Source: Candidatus Fermentithermobacillaceae bacterium (GTDB lineage Bacteria > Bacillota > Sulfobacillia > Fermentithermobacillales > Fermentithermobacillaceae). From it: a DNA stretch of 64,000 nt. A program made the translations under genes and the position numbers. Positions 17,837 to 27,626 of this stretch are shown here, one piece after another. The notes beneath the pieces were generated by a model, which saw only the letters and a list, made by a program, of their open reading frames with translations, made no database searches and was not told the origin of the DNA. The stretch spans positions 1 through 64,000 of the forward strand of contig DUSI01000022.1 of NCBI GenBank assembly GCA_012842685.1, written 5' to 3'. The stretch's first letter is position 1, and every line of letters begins with the position of its first letter.

Positions 17837-18550
17837 TTGCCGGGTACGAGGATTCTGGTAGTTGACGATGAGCCTGAAATAGGCCAGGTCCTGAACCTAT
17901 ATTTGACAAGAGAAGGATACGAAGTAGTCACCGCTTCGGACGGGAGAGAAGCGCTGGAGGTCGTGGCGAGAGAACGAGTCGCTCTCGTCATACTCGACGT
18001 GCTGCTCCCGGACCTAGACGGGATTGAGGTTTGCGCAGAGATGCGCAAAACGACCGATGTCCCTATAGTGTTTCTCAGCTGCAAGAGCGACGAGATGGAC
18101 AAGATCATGGGGCTCGCCGCCGGCGGCGACGACTACATAACGAAGCCTTTCAGCCCCCGCGAGGTCGTGGCCCGGGTCAAGGCCCACCTCCGCCGTTACC
18201 GGATGACTCAGGCGGCCAACGCAAGCCCGCGAAAAATCCTCAGGTACAAGGGCCTCGAGATCGACCTCGAAGGCTGCACGGTAAGGGTGAACGGCAAGGA
18301 AGTATATCTCTCCCACAGAGAATTCGAGGTGCTTTCCCTCTTGGCGCAAAACCCCGACAAGGTTTTCAGCGCGGACAGTCTTTTCGAACGCCTCTGGCAC
18401 ATGCAGAGTCTGGGCGATATACGCACGGTGATGGTGCACATATCGAACATAAGAAAGAAGATAGAGAGAAACCCGGCTACCCCCGAGTACATCCTCACTG
18501 TCAGGGGGGCCGGGTACAAGTTCAACGGAAGAATGGCGTTCGAAGCCTAG
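17837..18550 (+). CDS. OmpR-family response regulator, no adjacent sensor kinase
   Basis: 237 residues. The receiver domain (5-120) has the acidic pair in VVDDEPE, phospho-acceptor Asp54 in VILDVLLPD, Ser81 at the Thr/Ser switch position and Lys103 in ITKPF. The C-terminal winged helix (about 135-232) ends RTVMVHISNIRKKIE ... VRGAGYKF. The start is TTG with GAGGAG 9 nt before it; an ATG at 17833 is in another frame. No histidine kinase gene lies beside it, so its partner is elsewhere or it is unpaired. Its last 4 bases overlap the end of ftsH on the other strand. Confidence 0.93.
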   Translation: MPGTRILVVDDEPEIGQVLNLYLTREGYEVVTASDGREALEVVARERVALVILDVLLPDLDGIEVCAEMRKTTDVPIVFLSCKSDEMDKIMGLAAGGDDYITKPFSPREVVARVKAHLRRYRMTQAANASPRKILRYKGLEIDLEGCTVRVNGKEVYLSHREFEVLSLLAQNPDKVFSADSLFERLWHMQSLGDIRTVMVHISNIRKKIERNPATPEYILTVRGAGYKFNGRMAFEA

Positions 18551-20451
18551 TTGCTCTCAGGTACGGGAGCCACCCTCTTCGGTTCCGGGACGATCTTGGG
18601 TTTTTCCCCGGCTTGGGCGGTTTCCGGCACCGGATCCTTGTCGAGCTTAAGCGGCGGGAGCGGCTTGCCTTCCAGAAGCATATCCAGCTCGCTGCCCTTC
18701 AGGGTCTCGCGCTCCAAGAGGGTCTCGGCCACCAGTATCAAGGTATCGCGGTTTTCCTGGAGCAGAGTCTTGGCCCTCTCGTAGCACATATTGATGATCT
18801 CCCGCCCTTCCTTGTCGATGGCGGCCGCTACCTCTTCCGAGTAGTCCCTCTCCCTGCCCAGGTCTCTTCCCAAGAACACCTGGCCTTCCTTTCGGCCGAA
18901 GGTCAGGGGTCCGAGCTTCTCGGACATTCCGAACTCCATGATCATCCTTCTTACCAGGTTGGTCGCCATCTCAAGGTCGTTGGCGGCCCCACTGTAGACC
19001 TCGTCGAACATGATCTCTTCGGCCGCGCGTCCAGCAAGGGCCGCCGTTACGCGGTCGAGGATCTGGGATTTGGTGACCAGGTACCTGTCTTCCTCAGGCA
19101 CAGTTGACACATGGCCGAGGACCGCGCCTCTGGACACGATGGTCACTTCCCTGACGGGGTCGGTATTTGGCAGCAGCTTCGCCGCAAGGGCGTGTCCGGC
19201 CTCGTGGAAGGCGATGACCCGCTTTTCCTTTTCGCTTATGACCCGCGACTTCTTCCTGGGACCGGCTATGACCCTCTGGGTCGCTTCCTCGATCTCTTCC
19301 ATGGTTATCTTGCGCTTTCGCCGTCTGGCAGCCAGAAGAGCCGCCTCGTTGACGAGGTTCTCGAGGTCCGCCGGCGTGAAACCGGCGGTGCTCTTGGCGA
19401 TAACCTCAAGATCTACATCCTTTGAAAGAGGCTTGCCTCGAGTGTGAACCTTAAGGATCTCCACCCTCGCCCTCAGGTCTGGTTTGTCGAGGACCACGTG
19501 CCTGTCGAAGCGCCCCGGCCTGAGGAGCGCCGGATCCAGGATGTCAGGCCTGTTGGTGGCAGCCATAACGATGATCCCTTGATTGGTGCTGAACCCATCC
19601 ATCTCGACGAGAAGCTGGTTCAGGGTCTGCTCGCGCTCATCGTGGCCTCCACCCATACCCGCGCCGCGCATCCTGCCTACGGCGTCGATTTCGTCTATGA
19701 ACACGATGGCGGGAGCCCGCTTCTTGGCTTGCTCAAAGAGGTCCCTCACGCGGGCGGCACCCACGCCTACGAACATCTCCACAAAGTCAGACCCGCTTAT
19801 AGAGAGGAAAGGTACCCCTGCCTCTCCCGCGACCGCCCGTGCGATATACGTCTTCCCAGTGCCAGGAGGCCCGAAAAGCAGGACGCCCTTGGGGATCCTG
19901 GCGCCCATCTCCACATACTTCTTGGAGTTCTTCAGGAAGTCCACTATCTCCTGAAGCTCTTCCTTGGCCTCCTCGCATCCCGCGACATCGGCAAAGGTCA
20001 CTTTCTCGTGGATATCCGACTGTAGCCGGGCCCTAGAACGACCAAACTGCATGACCTGCCTCCCGCCGCCCTGGCTCTGCTGGACCATGTAGAAGAACAG
20101 GGCAACCATGATGAGGACGGGCAGCATGTTGGAAAGCAGCGAAATCCACCACGAGGGTTCCGGCGGAGTCTCGAATTTCACCGTAGCTCCCGATTCAACC
20201 AGCTTTCTGTAAAGCTCCGGGTCTCCCGGAATTATCGTACGGAAGTTCGTGCCGTCATCCAGAGTCCCTGTCACGTCGCGCTCATCCACAATGGTCACGG
20301 ACGAAACCTTACCGGCTTCGATCTGGGCAAGGAAGCGGTTGTAGTCAAGCTCGACGTACTGGTCCCTCGGAGCGAACAGGTCGACCAGAGAGATCGCCAC
20401 AAATATCAGAAGAGCGTATACTGCTAGGCTTCGCCATATCCTGTTGTTCAA
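18547..20451 (-). CDS. ftsH: ATP-dependent zinc metalloprotease FtsH
   Basis: Membrane-bound AAA protease that degrades misfolded membrane proteins and regulators. 634 residues: N-terminal membrane segment ([19 protein letters not shown]), extracytoplasmic domain to about residue 105, second membrane segment ([16 protein letters not shown]), then AAA with Walker A GPPGTGKT, Walker [12 protein letters not shown] and the second region of homology. Zinc site HEAGH ([13 protein letters not shown]). The C-terminal tail is rich in Pro/Glu/Lys. The TTG start has GAGGAGG 7 nt upstream. It follows tilS, with a terminator between them, as in many Firmicutes. Confidence 0.97.
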   Translation of the reverse strand: MNNRIWRSLAVYALLIFVAISLVDLFAPRDQYVELDYNRFLAQIEAGKVSSVTIVDERDVTGTLDDGTNFRTIIPGDPELYRKLVESGATVKFETPPEPSWWISLLSNMLPVLIMVALFFYMVQQSQGGGRQVMQFGRSRARLQSDIHEKVTFADVAGCEEAKEELQEIVDFLKNSKKYVEMGARIPKGVLLFGPPGTGKTYIARAVAGEAGVPFLSISGSDFVEMFVGVGAARVRDLFEQAKKRAPAIVFIDEIDAVGRMRGAGMGGGHDEREQTLNQLLVEMDGFSTNQGIIVMAATNRPDILDPALLRPGRFDRHVVLDKPDLRARVEILKVHTRGKPLSKDVDLEVIAKSTAGFTPADLENLVNEAALLAARRRKRKITMEEIEEATQRVIAGPRKKSRVISEKEKRVIAFHEAGHALAAKLLPNTDPVREVTIVSRGAVLGHVSTVPEEDRYLVTKSQILDRVTAALAGRAAEEIMFDEVYSGAANDLEMATNLVRRMIMEFGMSEKLGPLTFGRKEGQVFLGRDLGRERDYSEEVAAAIDKEGREIINMCYERAKTLLQENRDTLILVAETLLERETLKGSELDMLLEGKPLPPLKLDKDPVPETAQAGEKPKIVPEPKRVAPVPESN

Positions 20452-20474
20452 CCTAACGCCTCCTCTCCCTTAGC

Positions 20475-20496
20475 AAAAAAGCCGACCAGAGGTCGG
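20475..20496 (-). terminator. Rho-independent terminator after tilS
   Basis: On the minus strand CCGACC-TCT-GGTCGG is followed by C and six U residues. It sits 10 bases after the tilS stop and 24 before the ftsH start, so ftsH should have its own promoter or depend on readthrough. Confidence 0.75.
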
Positions 20497-20505
20497 GCGC
20501 GACCT

Positions 20506-21969
20506 TCAAATATTAACACAATTCCGGCTACACCGCAATGAACGCTTGACCTCAATACGCAGCACCTTCTGTGAACCTTTTGTTACCTTGAACCTCTCGT
20601 CGAGGCGGAAGCCTCCTACCCATGCTATTTTGTCTCCGCGAGAGATAATAGGCACAAAATCCCTGTAAAATTTAGGCACCCGCCGCTGAGTGAAGTAATC
20701 TTTAAGCTTTTGTTCTTTGCCGCCCATACCCAGTGGCTGGAACCTGTCACCCGGTCTCCGGATCCTGACACAGAACGGCACTTCACCGGCGTTTTCGCTT
20801 CCTCTCACTTCGTAGTGTAAGAAGGCCACGTCCTCTCGCTCAAGCCAGGGCACCGAATTTGCGCACTTGGACTTGTCCGGGAGAAGACGGATTTCCTCTA
20901 CATCAGGAGGATCCAAGATCTGCGCCGAAAGGATGACCCCCAGTTCCGGGACAAAGGTCTCGCCGGGGACATCGAGGCGCCGCTCGAAGTATCTGGGAGC
21001 CTCAGGATAGAATACGACAAAATCCCCCTGAAGTACCGCCGTAGCCCTCTCAGGGAGGGACACGGCTTCGGCGCCTCCCTCAAAGATCTTCCTGGCGTGT
21101 CCGAGACCTAGGTTGCCGTCACCGCCTGAGACCTCTTTCCAAGCCATGTCCAAGACACGCAAGGCTATCGCCGGATGAAGTGTCTTTAGTCCGTCTGTTT
21201 TCACGAGAGTTATCCGCCCATGGCGACATGTATATTTATCGAAGGCCTCGCGGGCCTTATTGTCCAAAAAATCCGAATCCAGCCTCAAGGATTCCGCCAC
21301 GGAGGCAAGTGTTTCCACAATCGACGGGTTATATAACGCGGCGAGCTCGGGCAGGGTCTTATATCTCACCGAATTTCGGGTGTACTTGAGATCCAAGTTA
21401 TAGCTGTCGACCATCGTAGGGATGCCATGCTCCCGGCAGTAATCCTCGATCCACTCTCTGGGGACATTGATGAGGGGACGCACGATGTCGCCGTTCACGG
21501 GAGAGATGCCGGCAAGGCCCCTGGCGCCGCTCCCGCGCATGAGCCTCATGAGGACCGTCTCCGCCTGGTCGTTCTGGTTGTGCCCGAGGGCGATCCACCT
21601 GGCGCCCGTCTTGTCCCGGAGTTCCCTGAAGAAGCGGTACCTGGCTTCCCTCCCCGCCTCTTCGACTCCGGTCCCCATCTCACGGGCGAGCGCAAGTACG
21701 TCGGCGTGCCCTACGGTGGTTGGAATGCCCAGGCTCCTCGCGAATTCCTCGACCATCTCTGCGTCCCGGTCGGCTTCCCGGCGCATGTGGTGGTGGAGGT
21801 GGGCCACTCTGAGTTCGATCGAAAGCTCCCGGCGCAACCGGCTCAAGACGTGCAAGAGGCACATGGAATCGGGACCGCCGGATACGGCCACAAGCACCAG
21901 CCCGCCACCGGAAAACATCCGGTAGCGTCTTACCGTCTCGCGGACCCTATCCAGGACCTTACCGGTCAT
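20506..21969 (-). CDS. tilS: tRNA(Ile)-lysidine synthase
   Basis: Attaches lysine to C34 of tRNA-Ile(CAU), changing it to read AUA; essential in most bacteria. 487 residues: the N-terminal PP-loop ATPase has VAVSGGPDS (about 27-35), then the lysidine-family block LGHNQNDQAETVLMRL. The middle TilS substrate-binding part follows. The C-terminal domain contains RIRRPGDRFQPLGM and KLKDYFTQRRVP, both typical. The ATG start has GGAGG 7 nt before it. It lies between spoIIE (61 bp upstream) and ftsH, the usual Firmicutes order. Confidence 0.96.
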   Translation of the reverse strand: MTGKVLDRVRETVRRYRMFSGGGLVLVAVSGGPDSMCLLHVLSRLRRELSIELRVAHLHHHMRREADRDAEMVEEFARSLGIPTTVGHADVLALAREMGTGVEEAGREARYRFFRELRDKTGARWIALGHNQNDQAETVLMRLMRGSGARGLAGISPVNGDIVRPLINVPREWIEDYCREHGIPTMVDSYNLDLKYTRNSVRYKTLPELAALYNPSIVETLASVAESLRLDSDFLDNKAREAFDKYTCRHGRITLVKTDGLKTLHPAIALRVLDMAWKEVSGGDGNLGLGHARKIFEGGAEAVSLPERATAVLQGDFVVFYPEAPRYFERRLDVPGETFVPELGVILSAQILDPPDVEEIRLLPDKSKCANSVPWLEREDVAFLHYEVRGSENAGEVPFCVRIRRPGDRFQPLGMGGKEQKLKDYFTQRRVPKFYRDFVPIISRGDKIAWVGGFRLDERFKVTKGSQKVLRIEVKRSLRCSRNCVNI

Positions 21970-22030
21970 GTGGTTTCCTCCGGAGATTTCCCTTCAGATA
22001 CACCTCGCAAAGCTAGGATACCAAAATGGG

Positions 22031-24166
22031 TCACACGCGGTCTATTCTCACGCCCACCACGGTCACGTCGTCGGGAGGTTTGGCTCCTTCCAGCCTGCTC
22101 CCGCGGCCCGCCAGGGATTTCACCAGGGCGTCGAGGGTTTCTTCTCTAGATCTCCTGAGCCTCGCGACGATGTATTGCTCCGCCCTGGCGGGGATGGGGC
22201 TCGCCCTAAACACTCCGTCCGATACCATGAGGATGAAGTCTCCCGGGGAGACCGGCTCGCTGGTAGACACGGGGCTAATCCGGGAAAAGGCTCCGGCGGG
22301 GGGCTTCTGGCCCCGGACGACCAGCACGTTCCCGTCTTTCTTTCTTATGAAGGACGGCGGCGCTCCGAGCTTGTGGAAATAGGCCCGCTCGGTCTCCTGG
22401 TCTATAAGGAGGCAATCGACGGCCACAAAACTGTCGGGACTTCCCGCCAGAAAGAGCGCTGAATTAAGGAACGAGATGGAAGAGTCGTAGTCGAGCCCAC
22501 AGTCTAGAAGCGCCTTCAGTATCTCCAGGGTATCCCTGCTCTGTTTGGCCGCCCTGTCGCCTTTTCCCATGCCGTCTACCAGGGCAAGGAGTACCCGTCG
22601 CTTGTCAAGGTCGTATTTCACCCAGCTGTCTCCCGCGCTGGCGCCGGGGCCCGCGGGCACCGTCTCCCCTTTGACGGTCACTCTGAGGCCGGGGCGGTGA
22701 GGGCGGCGCCTCTCCTCTGCCGCGGGTCTCGACATAAGGAGGCGGCCCAGGGACTTGTACTGAAAAGCTATGCTTTCTTTGGTCTCCCTTTCCATGAGGG
22801 CAATGCGCATGGTGAGCCTCTCTATCTCTCTGTGGTGGTTCATCTCGGCTACAACTTCGGAAAACCTGACGCAGCGGTCCGCCAGTGCGGAAGAGTCGCT
22901 TGCAGAGGATACGTGCCCGGATACTGCAACTTGCCTCAGAAACCCGGTAAACGCTTCATACGTGTCCCCGAACTCGTCTTCCCAGCACACGGGCCGTCTC
23001 TCGCAAGAGCGGCATACTCTTTCGGCAATCTGCTTGAGGGGCATTACCATCCTCGCTCCTAGGAGACCTTCCTCGTCCGAAGAGAGCGCATCCTGGACTG
23101 CCGTACCCGCGGCCTGATTGAGCATCTCGCCCATCTCATTGAGAGCGTGGGCTACTGCGGCCATCCTCATCTTGAGAGGCTCGAGTTCTGCCTTGGGCTT
23201 GTCCGGGCGCCGCTGCTCATAGAGACCCGGAAACCTCTGGGAGATCTTCTTGACCGCGTTAGTATCGAGGAAAAACACGGGGAGCGCCGCAACTCCCTGC
23301 ATCAGGAGCCTTTGAGCGGAAAGGAGGGGCCTGCCAGGGTCGGTATAGAGGGACATGAGGAGCCCGCCGGAAAGGTAGCCGAGCACGGCTTCAAACTTCC
23401 CGAACCACCCACCGATCCCCGTCAGCATACCCGAGATCCCGAGCATACCGATAATACTTGAGTCCTGAGCGCCCGTCAGGGACAAGACGAGCCCTCCCGC
23501 CATGCCGGATATCGCGCCTGCCCCGGGACCCGCGGCATACCCGGCGATCAAGGTACAAGCCATTACCGATACCGTCGCCGCGTCTACTCCACCGGCCCCG
23601 ATCCCCGAAAGCCCGCCGACCGACAGGAGGACCAGGACCATGAGGGACTCGGAGCTCCTGGTCTTCTGAGACGGAGACATGTCAGAAGCGTAAGAAAAGG
23701 CCGTCTTGCCCATATAGGCGATGATCACGGCGCACAAACCTTCAAGGAGTGCCACGAGGTAAGCGTAGAATGTGGGCGACTCTATCGTCGACACGAATCC
23801 TTTGGATATGGCTATGGCCGCTCCAGCCACGATGAAGTCGAGGATGCCGGGATAGCTTCCGGCCTTGTTCGGCCTTATGAAGATGGATGTAAGGACGATC
23901 GCCAAAGCGTGGTAACCGAGGAGCATCCAGTCGCCCCGCGTCGCGCTTCCGGCCAAGACCCCGATCCCGGCGAATGCCCCGATAGAGCCCGCCAAAGTAC
24001 GCACACCGGCGTACAGGGCAGGCCCAAAAGGGGACATGCTTCCTGCGAAGGCGGTCCTTCCCAGAAGGAAACTCAAGACGAAAACCGGGATGGAGCCACG
24101 ACTTATCTGTACCCCAGACGCCGGGCGCGAACCAAGCCACTTCTTCAGTTTTCCGAGAACGTCCAA
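22031..24166 (-). CDS. spoIIE: Stage II sporulation protein E, PP2C-type phosphatase
   Basis: In endospore formers SpoIIE sits at the polar septum and dephosphorylates SpoIIAA to activate sigma-F in the forespore. The N-terminal half has about ten membrane segments (from PVFVLSFLLGRTAF to RPLLSAQRLLMQGVAALPVFF). A central region with several cysteines (ERVCRSCERRPVCWE) precedes the phosphatase domain: VDGMGKGDRAAKQS, then PGDFILMVSDGVF near the end. The frame runs to 24322, but TTG at 24166 has GGGGGAGGG 7 nt upstream, giving 711 residues. This gene is the best evidence that the host sporulates. Confidence 0.95.
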   Translation of the reverse strand: MDVLGKLKKWLGSRPASGVQISRGSIPVFVLSFLLGRTAFAGSMSPFGPALYAGVRTLAGSIGAFAGIGVLAGSATRGDWMLLGYHALAIVLTSIFIRPNKAGSYPGILDFIVAGAAIAISKGFVSTIESPTFYAYLVALLEGLCAVIIAYMGKTAFSYASDMSPSQKTRSSESLMVLVLLSVGGLSGIGAGGVDAATVSVMACTLIAGYAAGPGAGAISGMAGGLVLSLTGAQDSSIIGMLGISGMLTGIGGWFGKFEAVLGYLSGGLLMSLYTDPGRPLLSAQRLLMQGVAALPVFFLDTNAVKKISQRFPGLYEQRRPDKPKAELEPLKMRMAAVAHALNEMGEMLNQAAGTAVQDALSSDEEGLLGARMVMPLKQIAERVCRSCERRPVCWEDEFGDTYEAFTGFLRQVAVSGHVSSASDSSALADRCVRFSEVVAEMNHHREIERLTMRIALMERETKESIAFQYKSLGRLLMSRPAAEERRRPHRPGLRVTVKGETVPAGPGASAGDSWVKYDLDKRRVLLALVDGMGKGDRAAKQSRDTLEILKALLDCGLDYDSSISFLNSALFLAGSPDSFVAVDCLLIDQETERAYFHKLGAPPSFIRKKDGNVLVVRGQKPPAGAFSRISPVSTSEPVSPGDFILMVSDGVFRASPIPARAEQYIVARLRRSREETLDALVKSLAGRGSRLEGAKPPDDVTVVGVRIDRV

Positions 24167-24344
24167 TGCTCGACCCTCCCCCTGCGCGCTCTGTTTCCAT
24201 TTTATTCCTGCAGACATGCAGGAGTTGTCATGGCTTGTCTCCGGCAAGGGAAAAGACCGTGCATCTAGGTGTCGAAGGAGGCTGAATCGGGGAAGGAGGT
24301 GTCTCCGGGTCTGAGAACACACGGGGTAAGTGCATGAAATCAGA

Positions 24345-24379
24345 AAGGCGACAGGTCGTCTTATCTACCCTGTCGCCTT
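24345..24379 (-). terminator. Terminator after the GerMN-SLH gene
   Basis: Stem AAGGCGACAGG / CCTGTCGCCTT, 11 bp, with a 13-nt loop. On the minus strand it is followed by TTTCTGATTTC. It lies about 150 bp past the stop of the SLH gene; the bases between (24380-24527) show no coding sequence. Confidence 0.65.
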
Positions 24380-24527
24380 ATTGGTACGCTATCTTGGCAC
24401 CGGCTTCGGTTCGCTATGCTAAGGTGCCGCTGCCCAACTGCGCTCCGCTCCGCCGCATCAGATCTTATTCCTCATCCGGCTCGGGTGTCAACCTCGCCGG
24501 CCAAGCCGGTGCTCTTGTCACTCGATG

Positions 24528-25949
24528 CTATTCGGCGGAAGTCCCAAGTCCCAAGGGTACCTCGGTCCGCCTGAACTCAGATCCGTCTTCCATGCTGATG
24601 AGGTACAATTCCAGGCTTGCCGGGCTCCGGCTCAAGAGGGACGTGTCTACGCACATACCGATGGCGCCGAACCCCATGCCTTCGGTGGACGTAGTGTAGG
24701 CGTCGAAGACTATCTCGCCGTTTTCATCGCGGAAGCGGAAGTTCGTTGTCCCCTCAAATGCCGCCGCTGAACCCAGCACGAAAATGGACCCCTTTTCGAC
24801 ACCAGCCCCTGGCCTCGGGAGCGTCACCACCAGAGCGGTGCCCGAACCGCTCATGCCCATGAGCCTCGTTAGGACCGTCGCGGCTTCACCGCGGGTAAGA
24901 CCCCGCTTCGGGCGGAAATAACCTTCGGGATACCCTTTCAGGAGCCCTAGGGAAGCGCTTTCCTTTACCCTCGAGACGTACTTCTGACCGATCTCGGTTT
25001 CATCGGAGAAAGCGCCCGCTTCTTCCGGTTCGGGATAGACGATCTCCGGATGGGCTGCCCTGTAGGCTTCCCACGCAGGGACCAGGAGGTATGCCATCTC
25101 TTCTCTCGGGATCACCTCATCCGGGCGGAACTCCTCCCCGTAATCCGCCGCGTCTATGAGCCCCGCCGCAAGGGCCCTCTGCACGTACGGACGCGCCCAG
25201 TGACCGTCAAGGTCCCCAAAGGGCATCTCTTGTCCGTGCGCGTCAGGGAGAGCAAGCACTTCCGCGAGGAGCTTCACGAACTGGGCCCTCGTGAGCTGTT
25301 CGTCGGCCCTTACCGTCCAGTCCTCAAAACCTATCATGATATCCATGCACTGCAGGACCATTATGGATCCACCCGCCCAGTGCCCGTGGGAATCTTCGAA
25401 CCCGCGGTAGACCCGGTCCCAATGGGGCTCCAAGAGCCCGGTGATGTCCACGTGACCGGCCAGGGTTTCGGCTGGCTCCCCTTCGATTAGGATCCGTACC
25501 TTATCCACTTCAGCGCTCCGGGCCAAGGTACACACGATCGCCTCCAGCAAGGCTGCCTCTCCAGGCGCTCCTACGTTGGCCTCAAGGATGTCCCTGGAGA
25601 AGTCGACGGTGCAGATCTTGTCCTCTATCGTGACGCCAAGAACCTTGGTGGCCTTCGGGAAGGACACAAACCGGTATCCGCTCCCTTCAGGCATGCCCCT
25701 GATCAGCGCTTCAAGGGCCTCGATCTCCACAGAACCCGTCTGAGGCACGTAGTACTCTACCGGATAGACATAGATATCGCTCACAAGGTACAGGGGGTGG
25801 TAGACCCAGAAGCGGGTCATCCCTTGCGTTTCCGCCGCGGACGGCTCCGCCGATGCGCGGGGCGAGACCATCCCTCCGTACACCAGCAAAACGGCAAGCA
25901 GGACGGCGAAGACCGGCCCACATTTCCGGAATCTCGAACCAAGCCGCAT
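24528..25949 (-). CDS. Exported protein with GerMN, three SLH and Gmad2-like domains
   Basis: Signal peptide at residues 1-35 (FAVLLAVLLVYGGMVSPRASA). A GerMN-like domain follows (about 40-165; ALEALIRGMPEGSGYRFV, VDFSRDILEAN). Three SLH repeats then cover about 185-360, each with the GHWA or GYFRP type signature (FEDSHGHWAGG, FGDLDGHWARP, GYPEGYFRPKRGLTRGEAA). The C-terminal ~95 residues (ALVVTLPRPGAG ... GTTNFRFRDENGEIV) resemble a Gmad2 immunoglobulin-like domain. SLH repeats anchor proteins to cell-wall polymers, so it is probably a wall-bound protein with a spore/germination link. The ATG at 25949 has GAGGT 8 nt upstream; the frame runs to 26036. Confidence 0.85.
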   Translation of the reverse strand: MRLGSRFRKCGPVFAVLLAVLLVYGGMVSPRASAEPSAAETQGMTRFWVYHPLYLVSDIYVYPVEYYVPQTGSVEIEALEALIRGMPEGSGYRFVSFPKATKVLGVTIEDKICTVDFSRDILEANVGAPGEAALLEAIVCTLARSAEVDKVRILIEGEPAETLAGHVDITGLLEPHWDRVYRGFEDSHGHWAGGSIMVLQCMDIMIGFEDWTVRADEQLTRAQFVKLLAEVLALPDAHGQEMPFGDLDGHWARPYVQRALAAGLIDAADYGEEFRPDEVIPREEMAYLLVPAWEAYRAAHPEIVYPEPEEAGAFSDETEIGQKYVSRVKESASLGLLKGYPEGYFRPKRGLTRGEAATVLTRLMGMSGSGTALVVTLPRPGAGVEKGSIFVLGSAAAFEGTTNFRFRDENGEIVFDAYTTSTEGMGFGAIGMCVDTSLLSRSPASLELYLISMEDGSEFRRTEVPLGLGTSAE

Positions 25950-26061
25950 ATTACCAACCTCTTCCCGGAACAGATTAAGGAGTCGCCGCTTCTCGCGGCT
26001 ATGTTCCGTAACACTAAGACGTTCCCGGGGATACACCGGTTCCTCTCCAGATTTATCCAGA

Positions 26062-27024
26062 TCACAGAAGGGGCGGCTCCAAGAACCTTATGGCCGGAGT
26101 TACGGCGTCTATCTCTACTTCTGTTCCGAGAGGAAGCATGGCCCGGTACTTCCCGTGTCCCGCGGGCACCCCTGAGATGCACGGTATCCCGGTACCCTTG
26201 AAGTACTGCTCAAGGACTTCCCATACCGTGAAAGACGGCGACGGGCCGGTCGCTTCACAGTCGGTGAAGTCGCCCAAGAGGACACCCGAAAGGCCCTCAA
26301 GCTTGCCCGCCAATCTGAGCTGGCTGAGCATCCTGTCCACCCGGTAAGGCTTCTCGCCTATCTCTTCGAGGAACAGGATCTTGCCCTTCGTGTCCAGATC
26401 GTAGGGGGTCCCACACAGGGTAGCGATGAGGGAAAGGTTTCCTCCCACCAGCTCACCCCGACCGCGCCCTTCTTCCACAGCGCGAAGCCCCCCTTGGACC
26501 GTAGTCCCCTCTTCTTCCGGTTCTGAAGGCAACGTAATCTCCCCGCCGGTCCAGGAGCCGTCAAGGACTTTCCTGAACCATTCGAGGTTGTACGGGACTG
26601 AGAGGCTCGACGCTTCTCCAGACTCCACCATGGGGCCGTGGAAAGTCACCAGCCTCATCTCCCGCCAGAAGGCGAGATGAAGCGCGGTAACATCTGAAAA
26701 GCCGACGAGGATCTTTGTGTGATCTCTCAGCACGTCGAAGTCCAGGTAAGGAAGCATTCGAGTGGCCCCGTACCCTCCGCGGGCACACACCACGGCCTTG
26801 ACCTCGGGATCTACCCACGCTGAAGTGAAGTCGCGGGCCCTGTCTGCGTCGTCACCCGCGAGGTAACCATAACGTTTCAGGACCGATTTGCCCGTCTTAA
26901 CCCTGTACCCGAGAGACTTAAGGATCTCAATGCCCCTTTCCAGGGACTCTTCGTGGACCGCTCCAGATGGGGCCACGACCGCTACTACATCTCCTTGCCG
27001 GAGAGAAGGAGCCTTTCTCTTCAA
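26062..27024 (-). CDS. S66 LD-carboxypeptidase (LdcA-like)
   Basis: Removes the terminal D-alanine from tetrapeptide stems of peptidoglycan fragments; cytoplasmic recycling enzyme or a microcin-resistance-type relative. 320 residues. N-terminal DVVAVVAPSGAV, then CARGGYGATRMLPYLD, nucleophile Ser in VGFSDVTALH, catalytic Glu in LFLEEIGEKPYRVDRML, and His in VPAGHGKYRAMLPLG. The frame runs far upstream to 27285, but TTG at 27024 has AGGAGGG 6 nt before it and matches the normal N terminus. A terminator-like hairpin separates it from the small gene upstream. Confidence 0.93.
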   Translation of the reverse strand: MKRKAPSLRQGDVVAVVAPSGAVHEESLERGIEILKSLGYRVKTGKSVLKRYGYLAGDDADRARDFTSAWVDPEVKAVVCARGGYGATRMLPYLDFDVLRDHTKILVGFSDVTALHLAFWREMRLVTFHGPMVESGEASSLSVPYNLEWFRKVLDGSWTGGEITLPSEPEEEGTTVQGGLRAVEEGRGRGELVGGNLSLIATLCGTPYDLDTKGKILFLEEIGEKPYRVDRMLSQLRLAGKLEGLSGVLLGDFTDCEATGPSPSFTVWEVLEQYFKGTGIPCISGVPAGHGKYRAMLPLGTEVEIDAVTPAIRFLEPPLL

Positions 27025-27099
27025 CCGAAACCCTCCTACCTTTTTTCCAAGGCGAATTCGCCAAGGAGGCCTGGAGCACCTGTTTCCGGGAAAATGAAA

Positions 27100-27124
27100 G
27101 GAGGTCTCTTGAGCTGAGACCTCC
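27100..27124 (-). terminator. Terminator between the small 81-residue gene and the S66 gene
   Basis: Perfect 9-bp stem GGAGGTCTC / GAGACCTCC with a 7-nt loop, followed on the minus strand by TTTCATTTT. It lies 28 bases past the stop of the small gene. Confidence 0.7.
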
Positions 27125-27152
27125 ATGGAGAGACTCTCGTTGCCGCGCCTCC

Positions 27153-27398
27153 TCACCGGTCCTGCGCCGGCTCCAACGTCCCGCACTTTTTCCTGTACTG
27201 CTCTGACAGCTCGACCAGCCTGTCCAACAGGTCCGTTACCTCCGGAGACCTGAAAAACTCCTTGAGCCTCTGCGCTCCGGGGCACCCGTCTTCAATGCCC
27301 CCGCAAAAACCTGAAATCTCTTCGTAATCGAGTCCAAGGACAGACGCCAGCTCGCTCAGGGTTTCCTCGTAGCTCCTCCGGAGAATATCCTGCGGCAC
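27153..27398 (-). CDS. Unknown small acidic protein, 81 residues
   Basis: GTG start with GGTGAG 5-6 nt upstream. The sequence is helical and acidic (SYEETLSELASVLGLDYEEI ... EVTDLLDRLVELSEQYRKK) with three cysteines (GFCGG, DGCPG, KKCGT). No signal or membrane segment. I do not recognise a family. It diverges from the type II pantothenate kinase across a 228-bp gap and is followed by a terminator, so it is probably a one-gene transcript. Confidence 0.6.
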   Translation of the reverse strand: MPQDILRRSYEETLSELASVLGLDYEEISGFCGGIEDGCPGAQRLKEFFRSPEVTDLLDRLVELSEQYRKKCGTLEPAQDR

Positions 27399-27626
27399 CG
27401 CAACTCACCTCACGGCCCAGTTGGCAGACTCTCTCAAAATGATTATCCATGCGTTCTGGCCTCGTACAAGTCGCTTTGGCTAAAGATGTTCTAAAATCTC
27501 GACAATTTCCTTCGTTGACTAACAATTCGTGTCAGTTTCCATCGAAAATGAGGCCGGGGCTTCGCTGCGCAAGGAAGGGGTCTGGTGTAAAATGTGCTGG
27601 GACTTACCGATTGGAGATGATCCGCT

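Noticed and set aside
24380-24527. 148 bp after the GerMN-SLH gene looked like it might be coding
   Set aside because: Only short frames with mixed composition; the plus-strand frame there has no ribosome site and ends inside the neighbour's antisense.
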